A stretch of 64,000 nucleotides of DNA from Nitrosomonas nitrosa (GTDB lineage: Bacteria > Pseudomonadota > Gammaproteobacteria > Burkholderiales > Nitrosomonadaceae). The stretch spans positions 80,439 through 144,438 of the forward strand of contig NZ_QAOO01000008.1 in NCBI RefSeq assembly GCF_003051105.1. The letters run 5' to 3'. The notes under the pieces were generated by a model. The model worked only from the letters and a program-made list of their open reading frames with translations. It did no database searches and was not told the origin of the DNA. The position numbers and the translations under genes were made by a program. Shown here piece after piece: positions 22,087 to 31,828 of this stretch. The stretch's first letter is position 1; each line of letters opens with the position of its first letter.

Positions 22087-22503
22087 ATGATAGCGCATAA
22101 GCTTTGTTTGACACTCGATGATGCCAAGATAATTGCTGCAGCCGCGGAAGCTGAAGCTAGGCGCAATGATTGGCCGGTCGTCATTGCAATCGTGGATGAT
22201 GGCGGACACCTGCTGTTTTTGTTGCGGCTGGATAATACGCAATATGGCAGTATTGAAGTTGCCATACAGAAAGCGCGATCCGCAATCGCTTTCCGGCGGC
22301 AAACCAAAGTACTGGAAGAACAGGTTACCCAGGGACAGGTTCGTTATCTGGGTTTGCCAGGTGCTATACCCATCGAAGGCGGCTTACCGATTGTGGTGGA
22401 AAACCAATTTATTGGCGCAATCGGCGTCAGTGGTGTGCGATCGCATCAAGATGCCCAAATTGCTCAGGCGGGTATCGACGCTCTTGAGCAGCATACCCCA
22501 TGA
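22087..22503 (+). CDS. GlcG/HbpS-family heme-binding-like protein
   Basis: A 138-residue protein of the GlcG/HbpS (DUF336) family, with the hallmark region VVIAIVDDGGHLLFLLRLD and the C-terminal IGAIGVSGVRSHQDAQIAQAGIDAL. Members bind heme or act beside glycolate oxidases; the function here is unknown. AAGGAGCAACC precedes the ATG, 19 bases after cysE, so it is probably co-transcribed with cysK-cysE. Confidence 0.85.
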   Translation: MIAHKLCLTLDDAKIIAAAAEAEARRNDWPVVIAIVDDGGHLLFLLRLDNTQYGSIEVAIQKARSAIAFRRQTKVLEEQVTQGQVRYLGLPGAIPIEGGLPIVVENQFIGAIGVSGVRSHQDAQIAQAGIDALEQHTP

Positions 22504-22581
22504 AGGTCAATTTCAGCCGGAATACAATAGTGCTGCCTTCATTTGTGGGGCAAAGCCGATCTAATTTCGTATTCCCTATCC

Positions 22582-23037
22582 TTAAACGACAAAGAATTTG
22601 GTGACGATCTCTTCTGGAGTTTGTATAGGTTCGCTGACAGAAATTTGTAACAAACCCAGGATATTATGCAGGTTATCTGCAGCGGTAATTGCGTGAGTAA
22701 ACGCCTGTTCGGTGCTGTTTTCTGCCATACTCCCATTTTGCTGGGTCATAGAGCACATTTGACCTAGGGCATCGCATAGCTGATTGGTGTAGCTTTGCGC
22801 TTGTTGTAGCTTGCCGGAAATTGCACCATCGGCATCTATCTGAATATTCAATTCCTGGATAGCGATAATTGCTTTTCCAGCAAAGGCGGTATCTGCCGTC
22901 ATTTGGGCTGCCATTCTGCCTAATTGGGACAACGTAGGGACCGTATCTTTGAGCAAATCAAGACTGCGGACGTTTTCAGCAATGATTTCCTGACTGAAGG
23001 CATATATATCTGTATAAAGCTTGTTTGACTCTATCAT
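22582..23037 (-). CDS. Hypothetical helical protein
   Basis: 151 residues, no recognised domain. The sequence is rich in Ala, Gln and Leu with long amphipathic helices (IIAIQELNIQIDADG, KLQQAQSYTNQLCDALGQM), a pattern that resembles phasins or other helical-bundle proteins without a clear match. There is no signal peptide or membrane segment. AGGA lies about eight bases before the ATG, so it looks translated. It stands alone on the minus strand between two plus-strand units. Confidence 0.6.
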   Translation of the reverse strand: MIESNKLYTDIYAFSQEIIAENVRSLDLLKDTVPTLSQLGRMAAQMTADTAFAGKAIIAIQELNIQIDADGAISGKLQQAQSYTNQLCDALGQMCSMTQQNGSMAENSTEQAFTHAITAADNLHNILGLLQISVSEPIQTPEEIVTKFFVV

Positions 23038-23515
23038 CTTGTGTTTTCCTAATAGGATGTGCTTCTTTTTATTAACGCAACATTAAGGGGCATCTTTAGT
23101 ATATGCTTTAGAAAAATATATCAAGCTATCCCACTCATTTGATCAGTCCCTTTGTATTCATTGATCTATCTTTTTGTTTGATAAGTAAAATTAACACGCT
23201 TAGTGACTATTTCCGCATAGGGTAGATCATTTTGCCAAGCTTTAACAGTAAAAATACTATTGCTTGTGCAGCTTTTAAATTGCTGTATTGCTAATTATCT
23301 ATTAAATAGTCGAATTCAGGGTGTAGGATCGATTTTTAGATAGCTTGCATGTAAGGGAATCAGCAGCATTTTGTCATTTTCGTTTAGGATGATGTTCATT
23401 AGGATGCGTGGCGTTAACGATATAACAAGCAGGTATACGAATAGCGATGTGACAACTAAACAGGGTAAACTAACAACCCGTTATAAAATTTAAGTTTGCT
23501 TTAATTCTTTAGAAA
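23038..23515. other. Divergent AT-rich intergenic region
   Basis: About 480 AT-rich bases between the helical hypothetical gene (minus) and the DUF457 gene (plus). A 34-codon frame at 23389-23493 exists but has no support. No repeat, hairpin with T-tract or confident promoter stands out. Confidence 0.35.
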
Positions 23516-24526
23516 ATGGATTTACTCACACAGGGGTTGTTGGGTGCGGGTCTTGCCCAGGCGGGCGCACGACAACACGAAACCCGTATCGCCACAGGGG
23601 TTGGATTTTTTGCTGGCTTGTTAGCCGACGCGGATATTTTGATACAGTCATCTAATGACCCCTTGCTCACCGTCGAATTTCACCGTCATTTTACACATTC
23701 ACTTTTTTTCGTTCCGCTGGGGGCGCTCATTGCGGCGGCCATACTTTGGTTGTTTGTTCGAAGGCGGCTATCGTTCTCACGGCTATATTTATTTTGTTTT
23801 CTTGGTTACTGTTTGAGTGGTGTACTGGATGCATTGACGAGCTATGGCACCCATTTGTTCTGGCCAGTCAGTGAAGGGCGTGTCGCACTCAATATTATTT
23901 CCGTCATCGACCCCATTTTCACTTTGATTTTGTTGATTGCGGTTATCTATGCGTATAAGCAGCATAAAACGATTGTTGCCAGAATGGGTTTGACGATCGC
24001 AGGAATTTATCTTGTGTTTGGTTGGATGCAGTTACAACGTGCGGAAGCGGTGGCAACAACCCTGGCTGCTTCGAGAGGGCATACCATTGAGCAATTGATC
24101 GTGAAACCTACTTTGGGAAACTTGGTGCTATGGCGTTCCATTTATGAAACCGATGGCAAATTCTATGTTGATGCAATTCGAGTCGGTTTATTTTCGGAAG
24201 CGCGTGTTTATGCAGGAGATTCCATCACAAAATTCGTGCCTACGTTGCATCTAGATCCATTACCTGAAAACTCAGTCTTGGCGAAGGATATCGCGCGCTT
24301 CACGGTTTTTTCAGATGGCTTTGTCGCAATTCAACCTGATCAACCCAATCTATTGGTCGATGTGCGTTACTCAAATTTGCCGACAACGGTTTCACCATTG
24401 TGGGGTATAGAAATGGATATGCAAAACCCTGGGCAGCATGCCCACTACAGGTTATTCAGGGATGCATCCAAGGAAACCCGGCAGAAATTTCTTACCTATT
24501 TGATGGGGGAGCCGATAGAGCATTAA
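23516..24526 (+). CDS. DUF457 (YdjM-like) membrane-bound metal-dependent hydrolase
   Basis: A 336-residue protein. The N-terminal half has about five membrane helices with conserved polar residues (DADILI, HRHFTHSLFFVPLG, SGVLDALTSYGTHLFWP) that match the DUF457 / LexA-regulated YdjM-like family of putative metal-dependent membrane hydrolases. The second half, from about residue 180, is soluble and probably periplasmic or cytoplasmic. The role is unknown. The ATG at 23516 follows a weak ribosome binding site. Confidence 0.82.
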   Translation: MDLLTQGLLGAGLAQAGARQHETRIATGVGFFAGLLADADILIQSSNDPLLTVEFHRHFTHSLFFVPLGALIAAAILWLFVRRRLSFSRLYLFCFLGYCLSGVLDALTSYGTHLFWPVSEGRVALNIISVIDPIFTLILLIAVIYAYKQHKTIVARMGLTIAGIYLVFGWMQLQRAEAVATTLAASRGHTIEQLIVKPTLGNLVLWRSIYETDGKFYVDAIRVGLFSEARVYAGDSITKFVPTLHLDPLPENSVLAKDIARFTVFSDGFVAIQPDQPNLLVDVRYSNLPTTVSPLWGIEMDMQNPGQHAHYRLFRDASKETRQKFLTYLMGEPIEH

Positions 24527-24539
24527 CCGACTAGCATTT

Positions 24540-25076
24540 TTACGAAAGATTCGATGTGGCGTTTTCCGGGATCACCGTCCGCAATTCCTGGAACAAAGCT
24601 CGGAAACTTTTTGGGGGTTTTCCTGCCAACTTTTCCTTATGCGCATTACGCGCCAGTGTTCGCAGGCGATGAAGATCGGCGTGCGGGTAATGCTGCCCAA
24701 ATTCAGTAAAAGCGGCTTCATCCGTCATTAAACGTTCCCGCCAGTTTTCCACTAGATGCAGCCAAGCGGTATGTTTCACGCCGGTGCTATGAAATGCACT
24801 GATTTTTTCCTGGATGGGCGCGGCATCAATATCCCGCATCAGTTTGCCGATATATTGCAACTGACGCCGCCGAGCGCCATGTTTGGTCAGGCGTTTAGCT
24901 TCAAGGATGGCATCTAACAGTATTTCAGGTAAATCGATTTCGGTGATTTGTTTGCTATCGAGCGCCACCAATTGTTCGCCTAGCTCCTGCAGTGCATGCA
25001 TGGCATGCTTGCGACGCGTTTTGCTTGGTGGCAATGTTTGTTCTTGCTCTAATTCGTCTGGGATGTCATTTTGCAT
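24540..25076 (-). CDS. darP: Ribosome-associated protein DarP (YjgA, DUF615)
   Basis: A 178-residue basic, helical protein of the YjgA/DUF615 family, which assists late 50S subunit assembly. SKTRRKHAMHALQELGEQLVAL and ARRRQLQYIGKLMRDID are family signatures. It lies divergent to pmbA, the same neighbourhood as in E. coli, which strengthens the call. Confidence 0.92.
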   Translation of the reverse strand: MQNDIPDELEQEQTLPPSKTRRKHAMHALQELGEQLVALDSKQITEIDLPEILLDAILEAKRLTKHGARRRQLQYIGKLMRDIDAAPIQEKISAFHSTGVKHTAWLHLVENWRERLMTDEAAFTEFGQHYPHADLHRLRTLARNAHKEKLAGKPPKSFRALFQELRTVIPENATSNLS

Positions 25077-25205
25077 GGTGAGTGGTGTAATGCAATCCTA
25101 AGAAGCTGTTATCATAGCGCTCTTTGAGCATGCATCTTGTAAAATTTTCCTTGAAATGCCTATTGTGATTTCATCGTGGGTTGATCTTTTTAACACTAAC
25201 TATTT

Positions 25206-26564
25206 ATGAATAACCAACTTTCGCCATCTCAGGAATTTTCATATCCTTTCGAAACGCTCCAGCAGATTGCGCGCGATATGCTCGCGCACGCAAAAAAAGG
25301 CGGTGCAAGCGCGTGTGAAGCCAATGTATCCGATGGTTGCGGTTTAAATGTTACCGTGCGGCAAGGTGCAGTGGATACCATAGAGCACACACGTGACAAA
25401 GGTTTGTCCGTTACTGTTTTTATAGGACAGAAGCGCGGTCATGCCAGTACTTCAGATTTTTCACCCCAGGCAATTAGCGATACGGTGACGGCTGCGCTGT
25501 CTATTGCGCGCCATACGGCTGCTGATGATTGTGCTGGCTTGGCTGATGCGGATTTATTAGCTAACTCATTTCCAGACCTGGATTTATACCACCCTTGGTC
25601 GTTGTCGGTAGAGCAAGCAATCGAACTGGCCAAAGCGTGCGAAGCGGCCGCTTTTGCGGTAGACAAGCGCATCACCAATTCGGAGGGCGCTACGATTTCA
25701 CTCAGCAGCTCACAATTTGTCTACGCAAATAGCCTGGGGTTTCTCGCCGGCTACCCCCTTTCACGGCATAGTGTCAGTTGCGCGATGATTGCCAGCGAGC
25801 AGGACATGATGCAGCGGGATTATTGGTACAGCATCGCGCGTGACGCGGCAGATTTGGAATCTATCGAAGAAGTCGGTAAAAAAGCAGGAATGCGAACGAT
25901 TGCCCGTCTGGGTGCGAAAAAAATTGCGACCTGCGATGTACCCGTTTTATTTGAAGCACCGATCGCTTCGACGCTGATGGGGCATTTTACGCAAGCGGTG
26001 AGTGGAGCCAGTCTTTATCGTAAATCATCGTTTCTACTCGACAGTATCGGCAAACAAATCTTTTCTCCCGATATTCAAATACGTGAATTGCCTCATATCA
26101 AGAAGGGCTTGGCAAGTTGCATATTTGATGACGAGGGCGTCGCCACTCGTGACCGCTTTGTCGTTGAAAATGGCATTGTCCAAGGCTATTTTCTCGGGAG
26201 TTATTCGGCGCGTAAACTTGGTTTGCGATCTACCGGCAATGCGGGTGGAAACCATAATCTGGTATTGGAAAACGCGACAGCATTGTCCTTTAATGCATTA
26301 TTAAAAAAAATGGGCACGGGTCTACTGGTCACCGAATTACTTGGACATGGCGTGAACAGCGTGACAGGGGACTATTCACGCGGTGCAAGCGGGTTTTGGG
26401 TTGAAAACGGGGAAATCAGCTATCCCGTCGAAGAGATTACCATTGCCGGAAATCTAAAAGAAATGCTGCAAGGGATCATTGGTGTGGGTGACGATACCAT
26501 CGTGCGAGGTTCCAAGCAATGCGGGTCGTTGTTGATTGAGCGGATGACGGTTGCAGGACATTGA
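25206..26564 (+). CDS. pmbA: Metalloprotease PmbA/TldE
   Basis: A 452-residue TldD/PmbA-family protein, partner of TldD in peptide maturation and degradation. The N-terminal region CEANVSDGCGLNVTVRQG and the C-terminal VTELLGHGVNSVTGDYSRGASGFWVENG match PmbA. As in other PmbA proteins, the HExxxH zinc motif of TldD is absent. The ATG at 25206 begins MNNQLSPSQ, and the gene is divergent from darP. Confidence 0.93.
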   Translation: MNNQLSPSQEFSYPFETLQQIARDMLAHAKKGGASACEANVSDGCGLNVTVRQGAVDTIEHTRDKGLSVTVFIGQKRGHASTSDFSPQAISDTVTAALSIARHTAADDCAGLADADLLANSFPDLDLYHPWSLSVEQAIELAKACEAAAFAVDKRITNSEGATISLSSSQFVYANSLGFLAGYPLSRHSVSCAMIASEQDMMQRDYWYSIARDAADLESIEEVGKKAGMRTIARLGAKKIATCDVPVLFEAPIASTLMGHFTQAVSGASLYRKSSFLLDSIGKQIFSPDIQIRELPHIKKGLASCIFDDEGVATRDRFVVENGIVQGYFLGSYSARKLGLRSTGNAGGNHNLVLENATALSFNALLKKMGTGLLVTELLGHGVNSVTGDYSRGASGFWVENGEISYPVEEITIAGNLKEMLQGIIGVGDDTIVRGSKQCGSLLIERMTVAGH

Positions 26565-26638
26565 GGTAATTCGCGGGCAAACGGTGGACAGCATGAAGAA
26601 TCGCGATTCCCCCCGGGTGATGATCGATTTGTAAAATG

Positions 26639-26866
26639 TTATTTTTTCTGTAGATAAAACAAAAATTCACCAGCGGCTTCATTTAAAGACAATAATTGAT
26701 TCCCTGTTTGTTCAGCAAAGACCTGAAAATCAATGACAGCACCGGGATCCGTGGCGACGATTTTGAGGATTTGTCCATGCGTCATGTCTGCCAGGGATTT
26801 TTTGGTGCGCAAGATGGGGAGGGGGCAAACCAATCCCCGCACATCGAGCTCCTTATCAAAATTCAT
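26639..26866 (-). CDS. TusA-family sulfurtransferase
   Basis: A 75-residue protein with the TusA signature LDVRGLVCPLPILRTKKSL; the Cys of CPxP (about residue 14) would carry a persulfide. TusA proteins hand sulfur to tRNA thiolation, molybdenum cofactor or sulfur oxidation pathways; the neighbourhood does not say which. It lies convergent with pmbA and divergent from argJ. Confidence 0.88.
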   Translation of the reverse strand: MNFDKELDVRGLVCPLPILRTKKSLADMTHGQILKIVATDPGAVIDFQVFAEQTGNQLLSLNEAAGEFLFYLQKK

Positions 26867-27016
26867 GCTTCTCCCTTAGTATTAAAAAATGATGGAGCAT
26901 AATTTTACCGGGCATGGCTTGAGGTGCCAAATAAACTGCTATGCGTCATTCTAATGAATCCGATGATACAAAATACGCTATGATCGCTCTGATTTTTTCT
27001 TTAAAAATAGCATTAT

Positions 27017-28246
27017 ATGCCAGTTAATATTCCACCTTTATTACCGCAACAATTATTACCTATTCGCGGCATTTCGCTCGGCGTGACGGAAGCTGGGATT
27101 AAACGCCCTGATAGAAAAGATCTTCTCGTGATTGCGCTTGATGAACAGATCAGCGTTGCGGGTGTATTTACGCAAAACCGATTTTGTGCGGCGCCGGTTG
27201 TGGTTGCTAAAGCACATCTTTCAACTGCCGATTCGATCCGGGCCTTGGTCATTAATACCGGCAATGCCAATGCGGGAACCGGAGAAGAAGGTATCCTGAA
27301 CGCACGCAAGACCTGCGAGGAAGCGGCCAAGCTACTTAACTGCCTGCCGCAACAAGTGCTGCCATTTTCCACGGGCGTGATCATGGAGCCGCTGCCTGTC
27401 GAGCGTATCGTACAAGGGCTGCCGCATGCAGTGAGCGCGCTCAAAGCGGATAATTGGTTTGCCGCAGCGCAGGCGATCATGACTACCGATATTGTGCCTA
27501 AAGGCGTTTCTAGCCAAATCCGAATTGCCGATAGCACGGTCACGATAACAGGGATTGCCAAAGGATCGGGCATGATTCATCCCAATATGGCGACCATGCT
27601 GGGTTATATCGCAACCGATGCCCCTATTGCGCAACCCTTGTTGCAGCAAATGCTACACCATGTAGCAGATCGTTCATTCAACCGAATTACGGTCGATGGT
27701 GATACCTCCACCAATGATGCGTTGCTGCTGCTGGCGACTGGCGCTGCTGCTCATCCACAGATCGTCGATGCGTTAAGTGCTGAATATAGCCAGTTACAAG
27801 ATGCAATCTTGCGGGTCGCACAGCAATTGGCGCAGATGATCGTGCGCGATGGCGAGGGCGCGACCAAATTCATAACGGTCCAGGTAGAAAAAGGAAAAAC
27901 AGAGGCGGAATGCGCACAAGTTGCCTATGCTATTGCACATTCACCACTCGTTAAAACCGCTTTTTTTGCTTCTGATCCTAACTTGGGAAGGATACTTGCT
28001 GCAATTGGTTATGCTGGCATTGAAAATTTAGACGTCGAAGCGATTCAACTCTATCTCAATGAAGTGCTGGTTGCAGAGCAAGGTGGCCGAGCTAAAAGCT
28101 ATCGTGAGCAGGATGGCCAACGCGTCATGCAACAATCTGAAATCATGGTACGTGTCATACTGAATCGAGGGGATGCCGAAACCAAGGTATGGACATGTGA
28201 CTTTTCGTATGATTACGTAAGAATCAATGCAGATTATCGAAGCTGA
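27017..28246 (+). CDS. argJ: Bifunctional ornithine acetyltransferase / N-acetylglutamate synthase
   Basis: A 409-residue ArgJ for the cyclic arginine pathway. The self-cleavage site lies in [16 protein letters not shown], with the new N-terminal Thr at about 192, and [14 protein letters not shown] in the beta chain is conserved. The stop TGA overlaps the next start by one base (TGATG). The gene order argJ, DUF815 ATPase, Nudix-ThiE is common in betaproteobacteria. Confidence 0.95.
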   Translation: MPVNIPPLLPQQLLPIRGISLGVTEAGIKRPDRKDLLVIALDEQISVAGVFTQNRFCAAPVVVAKAHLSTADSIRALVINTGNANAGTGEEGILNARKTCEEAAKLLNCLPQQVLPFSTGVIMEPLPVERIVQGLPHAVSALKADNWFAAAQAIMTTDIVPKGVSSQIRIADSTVTITGIAKGSGMIHPNMATMLGYIATDAPIAQPLLQQMLHHVADRSFNRITVDGDTSTNDALLLLATGAAAHPQIVDALSAEYSQLQDAILRVAQQLAQMIVRDGEGATKFITVQVEKGKTEAECAQVAYAIAHSPLVKTAFFASDPNLGRILAAIGYAGIENLDVEAIQLYLNEVLVAEQGGRAKSYREQDGQRVMQQSEIMVRVILNRGDAETKVWTCDFSYDYVRINADYRS

Positions 28247-29121
28247 TGGAGATGAGTGATACAGATAGAATTTATGATCGGTTGGATAAATTACTGGCAA
28301 GGATAGAGAGCATACTGCCTCCCCAACACGTTTCTTCCGATCTCGGCACCTCGATTGCATTCCGGTGGCGTAAATTCGCGCATACGGGCTATATCCAGGC
28401 TATTGCCCATCCCCATAACATCGTACTTGACGCACTACATGGGATCGACGAGCAGAAGCGGCAAATCGATCAAAATACGCTTCAATTTGTATCGGGGTAC
28501 CCGGCCAATAACGTTTTACTGACGGGCGCGCGTGGGACGGGGAAATCATCGTTGATCAAAGCGTTGCTGAATAAATATGCCAGCAAGGGGTTGCGTCTGA
28601 TCGAGGTAGAAAAACAACACCTCATCGACTTGCATGACATCGTTGAGCAAGTTTGTCGGCGGCCGGAACGTTTTATTTTGTATTGTGACGACTTGTCATT
28701 TGAAACCGATGAGCCAGGCTATAAAGCGCTGAAAGTTGTGTTGGATGGTTCCATTGCAATGGCATCCGACAATGTGCTCGTTTACGCAACTTCAAACCGT
28801 CGCCACTTGATGCCAGAATCGATGCGGGACAATCTTGATAGCCGCCATATCGATGGCGAGATCCACCCCAGTGAGACGATTGAAGAAAAGATTTCGCTGT
28901 CGGAGCGTTTTGGTTTGTGGCTATCGTTTTATCCCTTTGATCAAACGCAATACCTGGAAATTGTCCACTACTGGCTTGCGTTCTATGGTGTTCAGGACAT
29001 AACGCCACTTATACGGGAGGAAGCGCTGCGATGGGCGCTGGGACGCGGTTCGCGCAGTGGGCGCGTGGCATGGCAGTTTGCGCGTGACTGGGCTGGAAAG
29101 TGTAAGTTGACGCATGGCTAG
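28246..29121 (+). CDS. DUF815 AAA-type ATPase
   Basis: A 291-residue protein with a P-loop GARGTGKSS at about 95 and a Walker B-like FILYCDDLSFE, plus the conserved YATSNRRHLMPE segment of the DUF815 family (AAA-like ATPases of unknown role). The start overlaps the argJ stop, and a second ATG six bases on is possible. No partner domain is visible. Confidence 0.87.
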   Translation: MEMSDTDRIYDRLDKLLARIESILPPQHVSSDLGTSIAFRWRKFAHTGYIQAIAHPHNIVLDALHGIDEQKRQIDQNTLQFVSGYPANNVLLTGARGTGKSSLIKALLNKYASKGLRLIEVEKQHLIDLHDIVEQVCRRPERFILYCDDLSFETDEPGYKALKVVLDGSIAMASDNVLVYATSNRRHLMPESMRDNLDSRHIDGEIHPSETIEEKISLSERFGLWLSFYPFDQTQYLEIVHYWLAFYGVQDITPLIREEALRWALGRGSRSGRVAWQFARDWAGKCKLTHG

Positions 29122-29148
29122 CCTTTGCAAACACTTGATGACAAGGCG

Positions 29149-30111
29149 ATGACTCTTTCGCACCCATCCGTTGTTTCGCTCGTTGAGGTGGCTGCCGCGG
29201 TCATCATGCGTCCTGATGGTTATTTTTTACTGACCAGCCGTCCGGAAGGCAAGCCGTACGCTGGCCATTGGGAGTTTCCTGGTGGCAAAATCGAGGAGGG
29301 TGAATCGGCAGTCGATGCGCTTTCCCGGGAGTTATACGAAGAGCTCGGCATTCAGGTCAGGTGGGCTTATCCTTGGATAACGCGTGTATTTACTTATAGC
29401 CATGCCACGGTACGTTTGCATTTCTACCGTGTCGTCGAGTGGGAAGGTGAGCCACATGCCCGGGAGCAGCAGACATTGTCTTGGCAAATCGCCGATCATC
29501 TTTCCGTTTCCCCTTTGTTGCCAGCCAATCTTCCCGTGCTGCGAGCGCTTGCCTTGCCGCCAATCTACGCGATTACCAATGCGGCTGAGTTAGGTGAAGC
29601 GGCCATGCTGCAAAAGCTTGAGCATGCTTTACAACAAGGATTGAAGTTTGTACAAATTCGCGAAAAAACGATGTCAAGCGCTAGCTTCCGCTGGCTGGCA
29701 AGTGAAATCATTGAGCGTGCCCATGCATCGCAAGCCAAGGTACTCCTCAATAGTGATGTTTCGCTTTCCCGTGAGCTGGGGGCGGATGGCGTTCATTTAA
29801 CAACGGCGCAGCTGATGTCCCTTACCAGCCGCCCAGAAGTACCTTGGTGCGGTGCTTCCTGCCATAATGCAGAAGAACTTTACCAGGCAGAGAAGCTAGG
29901 GTTGGATTTTGTCGTGCTAGGCCCTTTATCGCCCACGCTGAGTCACCCGGGTATCGCAGTACTGGGTTGGCGTAGGTTTGCTGCCTTGATAAGGGATTAT
30001 TCTTTACCCGTTTATGCGTTGGGTGGTTTGTGGATGAGCGATTTAGCGATCGCTCAAGAACAGGGTGGCCACGGCATTGCCATGATGCGCGCTGTTTGGG
30101 GAGATCAATGA
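29149..30111 (+). CDS. Nudix hydrolase fused to a ThiE/TenI-like domain
   Basis: About 320 residues. The N-terminal MutT-like domain has a complete Nudix box (GKIEEGESAVDALSRELYEELGI) and probably cleans oxidised nucleotides such as 8-oxo-dGTP. From about residue 140 a TIM-barrel resembles thiamine phosphate synthase (IYAITN, FVQIREKTM, LGADGVHL, GPLSPTLSHPG, YALGGL). The usual ND metal motif reads NSD, so this half may be TenI-like rather than a true synthase. The ATG at 29149 (MTLSHPSVV) is preferred over the TTG at 29125. Confidence 0.88.
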   Translation: MTLSHPSVVSLVEVAAAVIMRPDGYFLLTSRPEGKPYAGHWEFPGGKIEEGESAVDALSRELYEELGIQVRWAYPWITRVFTYSHATVRLHFYRVVEWEGEPHAREQQTLSWQIADHLSVSPLLPANLPVLRALALPPIYAITNAAELGEAAMLQKLEHALQQGLKFVQIREKTMSSASFRWLASEIIERAHASQAKVLLNSDVSLSRELGADGVHLTTAQLMSLTSRPEVPWCGASCHNAEELYQAEKLGLDFVVLGPLSPTLSHPGIAVLGWRRFAALIRDYSLPVYALGGLWMSDLAIAQEQGGHGIAMMRAVWGDQ

Positions 30112-30145
30112 AAGCGCAGTTTCACGAATGACCCAAGCCTACCCA

Positions 30146-30331
30146 TCATTCACTCGATTCCTTATTGCTGTCTGTTTCCTGCGTCGTTTCCGGTATGCGG
30201 TAGGATTCTGTCGCCCATTGTGCCAGATCTTGCATTTTGCAGCGCTCTGAGCAGAAGGGGCGATAGCGGTTGGTAGTCTTCCAGGTGAGAGCCTTTCCGC
30301 ATTGAGGACAATTAACGATTAATTGTTTCAT
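30146..30331 (-). CDS. yacG: DNA gyrase inhibitor / zinc-binding protein YacG
   Basis: A 61-residue protein with four zinc-binding cysteines (CPQC and CSERC) and an acidic tail, matching YacG, which binds GyrB in E. coli. It is the last gene of the pilC-pilD-coaE-zapD-yacG row and begins 12 bases after zapD. Confidence 0.93.
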   Translation of the reverse strand: MKQLIVNCPQCGKALTWKTTNRYRPFCSERCKMQDLAQWATESYRIPETTQETDSNKESSE

Positions 30332-30343
30332 TTCATCGAATAG

Positions 30344-31099
30344 TTACAAATTGCAAAAAGTCAATTCAAAGTCGATATCCTCTTCATAAGTAATCGCTTT
30401 CTGGTCTGTTCCAAATCGGATAAAACGGATGTTCAGCGCGAATTTGTTGGCGCTGATTTCAGGAAAACACGGCAAGGTATCATCGATGATCAAGCGTAGC
30501 AAATGCGCAGCGTGCTCGGGATCGGTTTGCTGGAATAATCCTTGATAGGCGGTATAGCGAAAAGTTCTACCACTATTTCTGAGCAACTTTAAGACGATAT
30601 TGAAGCTGTTACGAATGGGTAGTAAAGGTGTAATCCAATCCTGGAAGTCTTGATGGCGTACTTCCGGAGCAATACTTAACCAGTAATGGTAAGAAGGTAA
30701 ATCGAACTCGCATGCACCACCTGGAATATTCATACGCTGTTTGATGCTCATCAGCCACTCGTTGTCGCGCAAGTGGCTGCCTGCTCTGCCTGTAACATTG
30801 AGTAAGCCACGAAAGGCAATTTTTATCTCATCCAGTATTTGGTTCAATGCTGCTTCTGAAACATCGGGATTCTTTCGCAGATTTTCCAGTGAACTCCTTT
30901 GTCGTTCGAGCTCTTGTAACAAATCTGATTTGATATCGGCACGACTGGTAACATCGAGAATTTCGAACAATGCGACCAATGCAGCATGATGTTCGTTAGC
31001 CGTCGTACGTTTTGCAAAGAAATCAACCTTATTGAATAGATCTTCAAGCCGCAATAATGTGCGAATTCGTTCAGTGAGTGGGAGTTCGTAGCAAATCAC
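30344..31099 (-). CDS. zapD: Cell division protein ZapD
   Basis: A 251-residue FtsZ-bundling protein (YacF/ZapD). The N-terminus ICYELPLTERIRTLLRLEDLF is the family signature and decides the start: the GTG at 31099 gives MICYELPL, while the frame open to an ATG at 31144 adds 15 unrelated residues. SHLRDNEWLMSIKQRMNIPGGACEFDLP is also conserved. No strong ribosome binding site precedes the GTG. It sits between coaE and yacG, the usual order. Confidence 0.92.
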   Translation of the reverse strand: MICYELPLTERIRTLLRLEDLFNKVDFFAKRTTANEHHAALVALFEILDVTSRADIKSDLLQELERQRSSLENLRKNPDVSEAALNQILDEIKIAFRGLLNVTGRAGSHLRDNEWLMSIKQRMNIPGGACEFDLPSYHYWLSIAPEVRHQDFQDWITPLLPIRNSFNIVLKLLRNSGRTFRYTAYQGLFQQTDPEHAAHLLRLIIDDTLPCFPEISANKFALNIRFIRFGTDQKAITYEEDIDFELTFCNL

Positions 31100-31195
31100 A
31101 GTATGTATATCGAGTGTGTAATGTAAATAACATAGCAGCATCATACTTTATGAAACGTGATGTCTGCATGCAAGCTTATTTTTAAAGCGAGTCAA

Positions 31196-31825
31196 TCAAT
31201 GTTCGCTCGTTTTGTCATGGCACATGCTTTTTGCCAAAGCGAGATATTTGAGATGTATCTGCTTGAGCTGGGTATGCAAGTGAGTGAGGTCTCGGTCATT
31301 GACTACGACATCGTCTGATTGCTTTAGGCGCACCGCCCGTGAAATTTGTGTAGCTATGATGGCGCGCACTTCTTGTTCGTCCAATTTACTACGTGCGATT
31401 GTACGTGAAATCTGTAATTGTTCAGAACAATCGATGACTAAAATACGTTGGACGAGTGCGCGAAATGCAGTATTTTCTAATAACAGGGGCACGACCACGA
31501 CGATATATGTAGAGGTTGCCAGACCGATACGGCGGACAACTTCTTCGTAAATGAGCGGATGTAAGATTGCTTCGAGCTTTTGCTTGAATGTTGCGTCTGA
31601 AAATATCAGCTTCCGCATTTTGCTTCTATCTAAGGCCCCCTCATCGGTGATGAACGCTGTACCAAACGCTTCTTTGATCGGTGTGATTGCCTTTCCCGCT
31701 GGCAACGTGAGTTCATGTGCGATGATGTCAGTGTCAATGATATCCACACCCAGTGCTGCAAAAAAATTGGCAGCACTGGATTTTCCACAGCCGATACCAC
31801 CCGTCAATCCGACAATCAATGGCAT
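31196..31825 (-). CDS. coaE: Dephospho-CoA kinase
   Basis: A 209-residue kinase for the last step of coenzyme A synthesis. The P-loop GLTGGIGCGKSS is at residues 6-17, and the substrate region DTDIIAHELT follows. The length is normal for the family. It begins 3 bases after pilD, so it is co-transcribed. Confidence 0.95.
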   Translation of the reverse strand: MPLIVGLTGGIGCGKSSAANFFAALGVDIIDTDIIAHELTLPAGKAITPIKEAFGTAFITDEGALDRSKMRKLIFSDATFKQKLEAILHPLIYEEVVRRIGLATSTYIVVVVPLLLENTAFRALVQRILVIDCSEQLQISRTIARSKLDEQEVRAIIATQISRAVRLKQSDDVVVNDRDLTHLHTQLKQIHLKYLALAKSMCHDKTSEH

Positions 31826-31828
31826 GCG

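Noticed and set aside
23389..23493. A 34-codon plus-strand frame
   Set aside because: Poor ribosome binding site, no homologous feature recognised, within AT-rich intergenic DNA.
26596..26608. Palindrome GAATCGCGATTC between pmbA and the TusA gene as a terminator
   Set aside because: No loop and no T-tract; a short palindrome of this size can occur by chance.
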